Below are positions 1 through 7,736 of a DNA stretch of 64,000 nucleotides, piece by piece. A model generated the notes under the pieces. It ran no database searches, had not been told where the DNA came from, and saw only the letters and a program-made list of their open reading frames with translations. Each line of letters opens with the position of its first letter. Positions within the stretch are counted from its first letter, which is position 1. Position numbers and translations under genes: made by a program. Source of the DNA: Lentilactobacillus senioris (GTDB lineage: Bacteria > Bacillota > Bacilli > Lactobacillales > Lactobacillaceae); the NCBI RefSeq assembly GCF_026798195.1, contig NZ_JAPQEZ010000002.1, forward strand, positions 1 to 64,000, given 5' to 3'.

Positions 1-37
1 GGGGATCGCCCCCTGCGAGGGTAGGACGTTGCCACGC
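1..37 (+). rRNA. rrf: 5S rRNA, 3' end only (partial)
   Basis: The first bases (GGGGATCGCCCCCTGCGAGG, then GTAGGACGTTGCCACGC) match the conserved 3' arm and tail of lactobacillar 5S rRNA. The gene starts outside the window, so the window opens at the end of an rRNA operon. A terminator follows directly and no tRNA gene lies between it and xylR. Confidence 0.85.
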
Positions 38-45
38 TAATTGTT

Positions 46-77
46 AAAAGGATCTCTAGAAATAGAGGTCCTTTTTT
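46..77 (+). terminator. rRNA operon terminator
   Basis: AAAGGATCTCT and AGAGGTCCTTT form an 11-bp stem with one G-U pair, followed by a T run. It sits nine bases after the 5S rRNA end. Confidence 0.85.
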
Positions 78-153
78 GTATCTTAAAAGAAGTAATAAAT
101 ACCAAATAACGCGCTGACTATGTTATCTTATAAAATGTGAATAAATAGTAAAT

Positions 154-178
154 AAGTTGGTTTAGCAAACAAATCAAC
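154..178 (+). promoter_or_regulatory. XylR operator upstream of xylR
   Basis: The sequence AAGTTGGTTTAGCAAACAAA followed by TCAAC is an imperfect inverted repeat resembling the operators before xylA (3102-3125) and xylT (2905-2926). It lies about 80 bases before the xylR start, suggesting autoregulation. The match to the lactobacillar xylO pattern is from memory. Confidence 0.65.
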
Positions 179-255
179 GTCTAAAAATGTTATATTATAT
201 ATAGTTGAAACGTTTTAAAATTAAATCATTAAATCGAATTCGAAAGGATAATCCT

Positions 256-1416
256 ATGGATGATGGACTAACCAGCAAACAACTAGTACGCCAAACTAAC
301 GGTAAATTAATTTTGCAGAATATCTTTAATTCTGGAACTACTTCTCGAGCCCAAATAGCTCGTGACCTATCTCTTAACAAGTCAACGGTATCGTCGATCT
401 ATAATGATCTAATGTTAACCGGACTAATAAAAGAAGTTGGCGATGGTGAAGCTTCCAATAATGGTGGCCGCAAACCAACAATGGTAACTATTAATGCAAC
501 TCATGGTGTTACGGTCAGCCTGGATATTGCTTATCGTAATCTCCACTACATGTTTAATTACTTAAACGGTGAAATTGTTAAGATCGGTGAAATTAGAATC
601 TATCAACGTGATATTCATGAAATTTTGGACGTCATTCATGATTTAATTGAATCGACTCTGCCAGAAATTGAAAATGAAATTGGTTTGATGGGAATTTCTA
701 TTTCGTATCACGGAATTGTTAAAGATGGACAGATTTTGTATTCTCCCTTCCTGGACTTAGACGGAATCGACTTAAAACAAGAACTATGGAAAATGTATCC
801 ACATGTTAAAATTACCATTGATAACGAAGCCAATATGGCCGCCTTATACGAACGTGATTTTAACGATGAACAATCAACCGAAAATTCGATTACCATTAGT
901 ATCCATAAAGGGATTGGGGCTGGAATCATTTTAAACCATACAATCTATCGTGGAGCTACCGGTGAAGCGGGGGAAGTGGGCCGTACATTGACCATGCATG
1001 ACGGTAAATATCAAACGGTAGAATCCATTTGTTCAGAAGATGCGATTATTACGGCAATTAGTGAAGAGTACGGTGAACCACTGTTTAGAAACGACGTAGT
1101 GGATCTGTACCGGAAGAGCAATCCAATTGTTATTAAACGGTTAGATCTATTTGTGGAAACTATTGCCTTCTTAATGTTTAATATTGCTAAAACTTTTGAT
1201 ACTCATTCCTTCTTTATTAGTTCACCATTAATTGAAGAGATGCCAGAAATGTTAAATGCTATTGGAGAGCAAATGAGAACGATTGATAGCAGCATTCCTG
1301 ACGTCTATTTGATAGCTGATGCCGACATGGCTACATTATTGGGTTCATGTTCTTTAATCACTCACAGAGTGCTTGATATGATGGATTATGACCTTCATTT
1401 CGATTTAACTAAATAA
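256..1416 (+). CDS. xylR: XylR, ROK-family xylose-responsive repressor
   Basis: A 386-aa cytoplasmic regulator expected to repress the xylose genes and release them when xylose binds. An N-terminal winged helix-turn-helix (about residues 15-65, with SRAQIARDLSLNKSTVSSIY) is followed by a ROK sugar-binding fold with ISISYHGIVKDG, DNEANMAALYE and GEAGEVG. The usual ROK cysteine-rich zinc motif is absent, which I believe also holds for other lactobacillar XylR proteins. The ATG at 256 is chosen because AAAGGA lies seven bases upstream; an upstream TTG at 205 has no ribosome site. It precedes xylT and xylAB, and similar operators occur at all three promoters. Confidence 0.9.
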   Translation: MDDGLTSKQLVRQTNGKLILQNIFNSGTTSRAQIARDLSLNKSTVSSIYNDLMLTGLIKEVGDGEASNNGGRKPTMVTINATHGVTVSLDIAYRNLHYMFNYLNGEIVKIGEIRIYQRDIHEILDVIHDLIESTLPEIENEIGLMGISISYHGIVKDGQILYSPFLDLDGIDLKQELWKMYPHVKITIDNEANMAALYERDFNDEQSTENSITISIHKGIGAGIILNHTIYRGATGEAGEVGRTLTMHDGKYQTVESICSEDAIITAISEEYGEPLFRNDVVDLYRKSNPIVIKRLDLFVETIAFLMFNIAKTFDTHSFFISSPLIEEMPEMLNAIGEQMRTIDSSIPDVYLIADADMATLLGSCSLITHRVLDMMDYDLHFDLTK

Positions 1417-1423
1417 ACGCACA

Positions 1424-1456
1424 AAAAAACGACTAACTGAAAAGTTAGTCGTTTTT
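1424..1456. terminator. bidirectional terminator between xylR and xylT
   Basis: AAAACGACTAACT and AGTTAGTCGTTTT pair around a GAAA tetraloop, with A and T tracts on the two sides. It serves convergent xylR and xylT. Confidence 0.85.
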
Positions 1457-1482
1457 ATTTATTAAGAGATAGGATGGAAATG

Positions 1483-2859
1483 TTAGTTGGCAGATTCTTG
1501 ACGTAGTTTTTCTTCGATTTCTTCCAAAGATTTGTTCCGAGTTTCGAAAACTTTAGCATGAACAAACCAGATAGAAGCGAAACAAAGAACAGCGTAACCA
1601 ATGAAGAGACTACCAGTACCAAAGAAGTTCAATAGTGGTGGGAAGGTTAATGAAACTACCATGTTAGCAGACCAGTTAATAACACTGGCAAATGAGTTAC
1701 CTAAACCACGAATGTTAAGTGGGAAAACTTCACCAATCATAACCCACATAACTGGTCCCCAAGTTGCGGAGAAGAAAGCGATGTAGACAGTAAGGGCTAA
1801 TACACAGATCCAAGCGGCTAAAGTACTACCACCTGAGAAGTGCATGGAAATACTCATGATTAAAAGAGAAATTCCCATTCCGATGGCACCACCGATTAAC
1901 ATCTTTTTACGGTCAATTTTATCCATGATCATTACGGCTACAGCAGTAACTAACACGTTAAAGATCCCAATTCCGATGTGGGCGATTAAAGCAGCAGAAA
2001 CTCCAAAACCGACGTCAGTAAAGATGGTTGGGGCGTAGTAAAGCACGGTATTACATCCCATTACTTGTTGGAAGATAGCAAGGCCAACCCCAATTACTAG
2101 GGCAGGGTGAACGAATTTACTGAATAATTCTTTCCAGCCACCACTCTTGATTTGAGCTTGAGCCTTAATATCAGTTAATTCTTCATTAACAACGGTCATG
2201 TTGTTGTTATTCATAGTAGCTAAAACGTGCTTAGCTTCTTCATTTTTACCTTGTTTAACTAAGAAACGAGGACTTTCTGGCAAGATCAAAGCTCCAAAGA
2301 AAAGCAAGGCAGCTGGAATAGCAGCAAAACCAAGCATCCAACGCCAACCAGTGTACATGCCTGAGAAGGTGTAGTTAGTGATGTAGGCGATTAAGATCCC
2401 AGTCATAACCATCAATTGGAACAAACTAGACATGGAACCCCGTTTGTCAGCTGGTGATAGTTCAGCTAAGTAAGTAGGAATCAAAGCAGAAGCAGCCCCA
2501 ACGGCCATCCCTAAGATGATTCGAGAAATAATTAAAGTCCAAAATTCAGGGGAGAAAGCAGAACCTAAAGCCCCAACGAAGAAAATAATTGAAGATAAAA
2601 GAACTAATTTACGACGACCGTACTTATCAGACATTGGTCCAATAACAGCGGCCCCTAAGATGGCCCCTAATAGTACGGCAGAAACAACCCAACCTTGTTG
2701 CCAAGCGTTTAATTTAAGTTGTTTTTCGATGAATAAGATGGCTCCTGAGATAACCCCGGTATCGTAACCGAAGAGTAATCCGCCTAATGCGCCGAAGAAA
2801 TAAACAAAAGCGGCTGAAACATGGTGGGTTTTAGTCCCACTATTATCAATATTTTGCAT
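1483..2859 (-). CDS. xylT: D-xylose:H+ symporter (MFS sugar porter)
   Basis: A 458-aa, 12-helix inner-membrane permease of the MFS sugar-porter family, predicted to import D-xylose with protons. Family motifs are present: GGLLFGYDTGVISGA in helix 1, DKYGRRKLVLL and DKIDRKKMLI at the two half-loops, PESPRFLVKQ before the central loop, and a charged C-terminal tail. ATG at 2859 is preferred because GAGGTG lies just upstream; a GTG nine bases earlier overlaps that site. It is transcribed divergently from xylA, with an operator and a catabolite site between them. Xylose is inferred from context; arabinose transport by the same family is the main alternative. Confidence 0.85.
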   Translation of the reverse strand: MQNIDNSGTKTHHVSAAFVYFFGALGGLLFGYDTGVISGAILFIEKQLKLNAWQQGWVVSAVLLGAILGAAVIGPMSDKYGRRKLVLLSSIIFFVGALGSAFSPEFWTLIISRIILGMAVGAASALIPTYLAELSPADKRGSMSSLFQLMVMTGILIAYITNYTFSGMYTGWRWMLGFAAIPAALLFFGALILPESPRFLVKQGKNEEAKHVLATMNNNNMTVVNEELTDIKAQAQIKSGGWKELFSKFVHPALVIGVGLAIFQQVMGCNTVLYYAPTIFTDVGFGVSAALIAHIGIGIFNVLVTAVAVMIMDKIDRKKMLIGGAIGMGISLLIMSISMHFSGGSTLAAWICVLALTVYIAFFSATWGPVMWVMIGEVFPLNIRGLGNSFASVINWSANMVVSLTFPPLLNFFGTGSLFIGYAVLCFASIWFVHAKVFETRNKSLEEIEEKLRQESAN

Positions 2860-2904
2860 TAATTTCACCTCAAAAAATTGCTAAGTTCAAAATAAAGTCA
2901 GTTG

Positions 2905-2926
2905 GTTGGTTGTATAAACTTATTAA
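2905..2926 (-). promoter_or_regulatory. XylR operator upstream of xylT
   Basis: GTTGGTTGTATAAACTTATT AA is a variant of the operator before xylA. It lies just downstream of the predicted xylT -10 element, a position suited to repression. Confidence 0.6.
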
Positions 2927-2935
2927 ACAGCTATT

Positions 2936-2973
2936 AGTATATCCCACAAATTTAAAAATGGCAACCGCTTTCA
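2936..2973 (-). promoter_or_regulatory. xylT promoter overlapped by a CcpA cre site
   Basis: On the reverse strand TTGCCA (2959-2964) and TATACT (2936-2941) are 17 bases apart and form a plausible sigma-A promoter for xylT. Reverse-strand TGAAAGCGGTTGCC (2960-2973) matches 13 of 14 positions of the cre consensus TGNAANCGNTTNCA and overlaps the -35 element, so glucose repression of xylT is expected. Confidence 0.7.
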
Positions 2974-3063
2974 AAAAGATCGTTATTTTATAGTATCCAA
3001 ATAAGTTTAAATCTAATTACTTATAATGAAGGCAAAAAATTAGAAAAAACTGCCTGAAAGTGC

Positions 3064-3125
3064 TTGCATTTTCTTTGATGAACAATTATACTGAATTTTG
3101 TAAGTTGGTTGTGTAAACAAACTAA
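3064..3125 (+). promoter_or_regulatory. xylAB promoter with XylR operator
   Basis: TTGCAT (3064-3069) and TATACT (3087-3092) are spaced by 17 bases. The operator GTTGGTTGTGTAAACAAAC lies in 3102-3125, immediately downstream of the expected transcription start, where bound XylR would block RNA polymerase. The xylA Shine-Dalgarno sequence CGGAGG follows at about 3145. Confidence 0.75.
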
Positions 3126-3158
3126 AAAGTCAAAACACATATTCGGAGGCATTCAAAC

Positions 3159-4508
3159 ATGAGTGATTTATGGAAAGGTATTAACAAGATTGAATACGTT
3201 GGTAATTCAGACCTTAATTCTGGTTTAGGATTCCACTACTACAACCCAGAAGAAGTTATTGCTGGTAAGAAGATGAAAGACTGGTTGCGTTTCTCAGTTG
3301 CCTACTGGCACACATTTGACCAACGTTTAGTTGATCCATTCGGTGATGGTACTGCTCAACGTCCATATGACAAGTACACTGACCCAATGGACTTAGCAAT
3401 GGCTAAAGTAGACTATGCTTTTGAATTCTACCAAAAATTAGGCGTTCAATTCTTCGCATTCCACGATCGGGACTTAGCTCCAGAAGGTAACACTCTTCGT
3501 GAAACTAACGCTAATTTGCAAAAAGTAGTTGATAAGATCGTTGCTAACCAAAAAGAAACTGGCATGCAAGTTCTTTGGAACACTTCAAGCTTGTTTACCA
3601 ACCCACGTTTCGTTGCCGGTGGTGCAAGTTCTCCATATGCTGACATCTTTGCTTACTCAGCTGCTCAACTTAAGAACAGTTTGGACATTGCTAAGCAAGT
3701 TGGTTCACAAAACTACGTCTTCTGGGGTGGTCGTGAAGGTTACGAATCACTTTGGAACACTGATATGAAGCGTGAACAAAAACACTTGGCTAAGTTCTTC
3801 CACATGGCTAAAGATTACGCTAACGAAATTGGTTACGATGGCCAAATGTTACTTGAACCAAAACCAAAAGAACCAATGACTCACCAATACGACTTTGATG
3901 CTGCTACTACTATGAACTTCTTGAAAGATTACGACTTGGACAAAGACTTCAAGTTGAACTTGGAAGGTAACCATGCTAACTTGGCTGGTCACACTTACCA
4001 ACACGAAGTTCGGACTGCCCGTGAAGCTAACATGTTAGGTTCATTGGACGCCAACGAAGGTGACAAGTTGATTGGTTGGGATATTGATGAATATCCTTCA
4101 AACTTATACGAAACTACTGCTGTTATGTACGAAGTGCTTGAAGCAGGTAGTATCGGACCTAAAGGTGGTTTGAACTTTGATTCTAAGCCACGTCGTTCAT
4201 CATTTGAACCAGAAGACCTCTTCTATGGTCACATCATCGGTATGGATAGCTTTGCAGCTGGATTGCGGGTAGCTGACAAGCTTAAGAGCGATGGATACCT
4301 TGAAGACATCGTTTCCAAGCGTTACTCATCATTTGACTCAGGAATCGGTGCTGATATCGAAAACGGCAAGGCTGACTTCAAGTCACTTGAAGAATACGCA
4401 ATTGACATTCCACAATCAGACTTGATTGCTGCTACTCACTCAGACCACTTGGAACAAATCAAAGATACGATTAACCACTACATCGTTAACACTTTGGGTA
4501 ACAACTAA
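3159..4508 (+). CDS. xylA: Xylose isomerase
   Basis: A 449-aa cytoplasmic enzyme converting D-xylose to D-xylulose. It has the class II xylose isomerase signatures: [10 protein letters not shown] near residue 100 (catalytic His and Asp), [17 protein letters not shown] around 230 (metal-binding Glu), [17 protein letters not shown] and GWDIDEYP toward the C-terminus. Length is typical of the family. Codon use is strongly biased to preferred codons, as expected for high expression. It is followed by xylB, with a stem-loop between them, and controlled by the operator at 3102-3125. Confidence 0.97.
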   Translation: MSDLWKGINKIEYVGNSDLNSGLGFHYYNPEEVIAGKKMKDWLRFSVAYWHTFDQRLVDPFGDGTAQRPYDKYTDPMDLAMAKVDYAFEFYQKLGVQFFAFHDRDLAPEGNTLRETNANLQKVVDKIVANQKETGMQVLWNTSSLFTNPRFVAGGASSPYADIFAYSAAQLKNSLDIAKQVGSQNYVFWGGREGYESLWNTDMKREQKHLAKFFHMAKDYANEIGYDGQMLLEPKPKEPMTHQYDFDAATTMNFLKDYDLDKDFKLNLEGNHANLAGHTYQHEVRTAREANMLGSLDANEGDKLIGWDIDEYPSNLYETTAVMYEVLEAGSIGPKGGLNFDSKPRRSSFEPEDLFYGHIIGMDSFAAGLRVADKLKSDGYLEDIVSKRYSSFDSGIGADIENGKADFKSLEEYAIDIPQSDLIAATHSDHLEQIKDTINHYIVNTLGNN

Positions 4509-4532
4509 GATAGTTAATCAAACAAAAAAGGT

Positions 4533-4555
4533 GATTGGTTCGCTATGAGCCAATC
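4533..4555 (+). promoter_or_regulatory. intercistronic stem-loop between xylA and xylB
   Basis: GATTGGTTC and GAGCCAATC form a 9-bp hairpin with one G-U pair, followed by CCTTTTCTG. It is too weakly U-tailed to be a confident terminator. It may lower xylB expression or protect the xylA 3' end. Confidence 0.5.
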
Positions 4556-4580
4556 CCTTTTCTGTCAGGAGGAAGAAATT

Positions 4581-6092
4581 ATGGCTCAATATGTTCTTGG
4601 CGTTGATTTAGGTACCAGTGCCGTGAAAGTTTCTGCAGTTACTCCAGAAGGAAAAATTGCAGCGCAGGAAAGCGTTGACTATGATTTAAAACAACCAAAG
4701 CCAGGTTACGCTGAACAAAATCCCGAAGATTGGGTTTACGCAACGACAGTTTCGATTGTCCGTTTGATCTTAAACGATCATATTGGCGTCGATGAAATCG
4801 AAGGAATTAGTTACTCTGGCCAAATGCACGGCTTAGTTTTACTAGATGAAAATGGTAAGGTACTGCGTCCAGCAATGCTTTGGAACGATACCCGTTCTAC
4901 TAAGCAGTGCGAAGAAATTATGGCGGCTATGGGGCAAAAATTCATTGATATTACCCATAACCGCCCATTAGAAGGATTCACTTTGCCTAAGTTACTTTGG
5001 GTGAAAGAAAACGAACCGGAAATTTTTGCCAAGGCTAAAACCATGCTATTACCAAAGGACTACTTGCGTTACCGGATGACCGGTAAATTAGCGATGGATT
5101 ATTCTGACGCGACTGGGACCGTGATGTTAGATATTGAAAAGGCTGATTGGAGCCAAGAAATCTTGGACGTCTTCCAAATTCCAGTTACAATGTGCCCACC
5201 ATTAGTGGAATCCATCGAAGATACTGGCAACATTACTCCAGAATACGCAGAATTTTCTGGTCTTTCTACCGCCACTAAGACGTTTGGCGGTGGGGCTGAT
5301 AACGCTTGTGGGGCGGTCGGTGCCGGAATTGATACGCCTAACAAAGTCTTGTCTAGTATTGGTACTTCTGGCGTTATCTTGAAGTTTGAAGACGATGCTC
5401 GAACTAACTATAATGGGGTTCTTCAGTTTGAAGACCATGCCGTTCCTAACTCTTACTATTCAATGGGAGTTACTTTAGCAGCTGGTTTCTCATTAAGCTG
5501 GTTTAAGAAAACCTTCGGGGCTGATGAAGACTTTAACGACTTTGTTAATAGTGCGGCTGATTCTACGGTCGGAGCTAATGGGTTACTATTTGCTCCTTAT
5601 ATTGTAGGAGAACGGGCACCATATGCGGATGCAGATGTACGTGGTAGCTTCATTGGTATTGATGGTATTCACAAGAAGAGTGACTTTGTCCGGGCCGTCT
5701 TAGAAGGGATTACCTTCTCATTTGAAGACATTATGGAAATTTACCGTGAAAAGGGTGCTAAATTTGATACCGTAGTTGCAATTGGCGGCGGAGCTAAGAG
5801 TGCTATGTGGCAACAAATTCAAGCCGATATTTTCAATACTAAGGTAGTTTCCTTGAAGAACGAACAAGGTCCTGGGATGGGAGCTGCAATGTTGGCTGCC
5901 GTTGGTATGGGCTGGTTTAAGGATATTCATGAATGTACTGAAAAATTTGTGGAATATACTAACGTTTTTGTACCAAATCCAGAAAACGTTGAAAAATACA
6001 AACAATTGCACAAGACCTATGCTAAGGTTTACAACCAAACGAAAGAAATTACGCATGAGTTGGTAAACTTTAGAAGAGAAAATCTAAGCTAG
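4581..6092 (+). CDS. xylB: Xylulokinase
   Basis: A 503-aa FGGY-family kinase phosphorylating D-xylulose to D-xylulose 5-phosphate, the substrate of the phosphoketolase encoded at 52.7 kb. Visible features are the N-terminal phosphate-binding segment [38 protein letters not shown], the [15 protein letters not shown] region and [18 protein letters not shown] near the C-terminus. ATG at 4581 is preferred because AGGAGG is correctly spaced before it; an ATG at 4545 lies inside the preceding stem-loop. It forms an operon with xylA. Confidence 0.95.
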   Translation: MAQYVLGVDLGTSAVKVSAVTPEGKIAAQESVDYDLKQPKPGYAEQNPEDWVYATTVSIVRLILNDHIGVDEIEGISYSGQMHGLVLLDENGKVLRPAMLWNDTRSTKQCEEIMAAMGQKFIDITHNRPLEGFTLPKLLWVKENEPEIFAKAKTMLLPKDYLRYRMTGKLAMDYSDATGTVMLDIEKADWSQEILDVFQIPVTMCPPLVESIEDTGNITPEYAEFSGLSTATKTFGGGADNACGAVGAGIDTPNKVLSSIGTSGVILKFEDDARTNYNGVLQFEDHAVPNSYYSMGVTLAAGFSLSWFKKTFGADEDFNDFVNSAADSTVGANGLLFAPYIVGERAPYADADVRGSFIGIDGIHKKSDFVRAVLEGITFSFEDIMEIYREKGAKFDTVVAIGGGAKSAMWQQIQADIFNTKVVSLKNEQGPGMGAAMLAAVGMGWFKDIHECTEKFVEYTNVFVPNPENVEKYKQLHKTYAKVYNQTKEITHELVNFRRENLS

Positions 6093-6184
6093 AGTGCTAA
6101 GCCTAACGTGGTTTATTTCTGAGCACTAAGAAAATAAGTGAGGTGAAGCCGTTTTAGAACATATCTTGACTACTTCACCACACA

Positions 6185-6218
6185 AAAAAGACCTAACGCT
6201 TGAACGTTAGGTCTTTTA
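6185..6218. terminator. xylAB terminator (bidirectional)
   Basis: AAAAGACCTAACG and CGTTAGGTCTTTT form a 13-bp stem with a five-base loop and T tracts on both strands. Confidence 0.85.
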
Positions 6219-6226
6219 TAATTTTA

Positions 6227-6540
6227 TTAACGATAATGGGCAGTCAGTATATAAGAAGTACTTCCGTAACTTCTTAGAGGTATGTCCCTCGTGATTACCC
6301 GGCTATCGGTTGAATTGCGTTGAAATAAAATCTCCCCAATCAGTTCCCTGACCAGTGAAGCGTATCGAGATTTTCGATCAGATCCCAAGGCGCCAGCCCT
6401 AGAGGACCTGAAACCACCGAGAAGTTATCCCAAACGACTTTCCCTTTGTTTTAGTAAACATTAAACTTTTCGTTCTTTAGCGAGCAGCGACTAATAAAAG
6501 TCGTTTAAAAGAAGCTTAGCTAAAACAGAATTGAAAAAAC
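6227..6540 (-). other. non-genic stretch, possible decayed coding remnant
   Basis: No convincing intact gene is visible. On the reverse strand two overlapping frames stay open without a usable start: one reads LVRELIGEILFQRNSTDS and ends at a TAA at 6227-6229, the other reads KGKVVWDNFSVVSGPLGLAP and stops internally near 6330. Both look protein-like, so a broken gene once controlled by the upstream M-box is possible. The alternative is plain non-coding DNA; I recognise no family. Confidence 0.25.
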
Positions 6541-6552
6541 AATTTGATGTTG

Positions 6553-6624
6553 ATGGGAAAATCAATTGGGAAACTTCTCTAGTGATTATAAATCAGCGAC
6601 GTTAATGCCAACCGATTTTCCCAT
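6553..6624 (-). promoter_or_regulatory. long-range hairpin overlapping the leader ORF
   Basis: ATGGGAAAATC at 6553-6563 is perfectly complementary to GATTTTCCCAT at 6614-6624, and TTGG/CCAA extends the stem, enclosing about 38 bases. On the reverse strand the 5' arm lies in codons 18-23 of the 29-codon ORF and the stop codon lies in the loop; a TTTTTT run follows about 14 bases after the stem. Translation of the ORF would open the hairpin, so translational attenuation is possible. Confidence 0.4.
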
Positions 6625-6675
6625 GCTAGACTGATGTTTAGACGACGATCCAGGGTCATAGACTTCAGCTGTCAT
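6586..6675 (-). CDS. 29-codon ORF downstream of the M-box (possible leader peptide)
   Basis: A short reverse-strand ORF beginning MTAEVYDPGSSS and ending GINVADL, with an excellent Shine-Dalgarno site (GGAGGTGAA at 6681-6689) and normal spacing to ATG. It is the first ORF after an M-box riboswitch, where a magnesium transporter would be expected, yet it ends after 29 residues. The second half overlaps a long hairpin. It could be a Mg2+-responsive leader peptide or the truncated 5' end of a lost transporter gene. I do not recognise the peptide. Confidence 0.45.
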   Translation of the reverse strand: MTAEVYDPGSSSKHQSSMGKSVGINVADL

Positions 6676-6744
6676 CAACGTTCACCTCCGAAAATTTTTT
6701 ATGAAATGAAAAAGCGTCCAGCCGTTTGATTGACTGCACACCAA

Positions 6745-6912
6745 AAATTACAGCCAATCGTTGAGTTTTAGCACTATACAGCGTAGTTATAAAATAACAG
6801 CTACGTTAGTTCAAGCCTTATTTTGACAAGAACAGCTGACTCATTGGCGTTTTTCGACGTTTCTGAGCAGTAGCGTTTTCCGTATAGGAGCCTCACCTAA
6901 CAGCTAATCCAT
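6745..6912 (-). promoter_or_regulatory. M-box (ykoK-type) Mg2+ riboswitch
   Basis: The reverse strand carries the conserved M-box core in order: GTTAGGTGAGGCTCCTATAC, the CTACTGCTCAGAAACGTC segment, GACG-like arm and CGCCAATGAGTCA, a variable hairpin (CGTAGCTGTT with AACTACG), then AGTGCTAAAACTCAACGATT. This order and sequence are characteristic of the aptamer that senses Mg2+ and terminates transcription of magnesium transporter genes. Here no transporter follows. GATTGGCTG and CAGTCAATC just downstream can form the expression-platform hairpin. Confidence 0.9.
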
Positions 6913-7049
6913 ATTCATTTCAATTACTAGTTTAACAGGCTTATTAATAAAAAGCAACTTTCAAGAATCAAATTATCTTTTGGTAAATAAACTGCTTCAA
7001 ATCACTAAAAAGTGTCATAATGGAATTAGATACTTTTAGGAGGTTAACC

Positions 7050-7394
7050 ATGGCAGTAAACAACACAATTCAAGAATTAGATGAAGCAGCGACTATTAGC
7101 GCAGTAAAAGAATTTATCGTTGCCTACCTCAAGCACTACCAAAATAATACGTTGGAAATATTTGCTCAGTACTCAGTAGATTACTGGATGAGTGATATTA
7201 ACGAATTTATTGCGGAAAATTCGGCTTATCAACCAGAAGAATTACGTAAGTTATTATTAAAAGACTACCAACCAGCCTTTACCAAAATTCTAACCCAAAT
7301 TAATCCTGGCTATACTACCGAAGGACAACTGACAGTAGGAACTTGGGATGAGTGGTATCACGAACACGCAATTAATTTGGAACAGGGACAATAA
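7050..7394 (+). CDS. Hypothetical protein, 114 aa
   Basis: An acidic, probably helical soluble protein of 114 residues that I do not recognise. It has no signal peptide or membrane segment and is rich in aromatic residues in the middle (YLKHYQNNTLEIFAQYSVDYW) and at the end (TWDEWYHEH). ATG at 7050 is chosen because AGGAGG lies seven bases before it; an in-frame ATG at 7020 has no ribosome site. It is followed by another small orphan gene 75 bases downstream and is divergent from the M-box transcript. Confidence 0.75.
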   Translation: MAVNNTIQELDEAATISAVKEFIVAYLKHYQNNTLEIFAQYSVDYWMSDINEFIAENSAYQPEELRKLLLKDYQPAFTKILTQINPGYTTEGQLTVGTWDEWYHEHAINLEQGQ

Positions 7395-7469
7395 TTAGGC
7401 GTTAAATTCGAATTTCATTGTTGGTCTTGCTATCATTTAAGTAATCCTAAATGATCGGAGGGCAACGAA

Positions 7470-7691
7470 ATGGCAAAGAAAATTGAGTTAACTGAACCTC
7501 AAGTAGCAACGACTTCCGCCAGGGTAGCGGAACTAATAAATACTCAAGCGGTTATGGCAATTCGAGTTCCCCGATTCGAATTTCAAAGAGTAGCTACTCA
7601 TTTAATGGCAACTGCAGCTGATCAAGGTAAATTACCAGGGGAGTTAAGACGTCAAGCTTGGCGGCGGTTAGCTGGTACTAATTATGAATAG
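7470..7691 (+). CDS. Hypothetical protein, 73 aa, basic
   Basis: A small protein of 73 residues with a good ribosome site (GGAGGG) before ATG. It is basic toward the C-terminus (LPGELRRQAWRRLAG) and has no membrane segment or recognisable domain. It shares the strand and terminator with the 114-aa gene upstream and may be cotranscribed; the terminator at 7697-7725 is shared with convergent gnd. Function unknown. Confidence 0.65.
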   Translation: MAKKIELTEPQVATTSARVAELINTQAVMAIRVPRFEFQRVATHLMATAADQGKLPGELRRQAWRRLAGTNYE

Positions 7692-7696
7692 CAAAT

Positions 7697-7725
7697 AAAA
7701 AAGGACTGATAATTCAGTCCTTTTT
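7697..7725. terminator. bidirectional terminator before gnd
   Basis: AAAAAGGACTGA and TCAGTCCTTTTT form a 12-bp stem with a TAAT loop, usable on both strands by the 73-aa gene and gnd. Confidence 0.85.
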
Positions 7726-7736
7726 GTTTTGAAATA

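Noticed and set aside
6218-7000. The long gene-poor region could be tmRNA, RNase P RNA or a giant ornate RNA
   Set aside because: None of the conserved tmRNA or RNase P motifs is present on either strand, and the right-hand part is explained by an M-box riboswitch.
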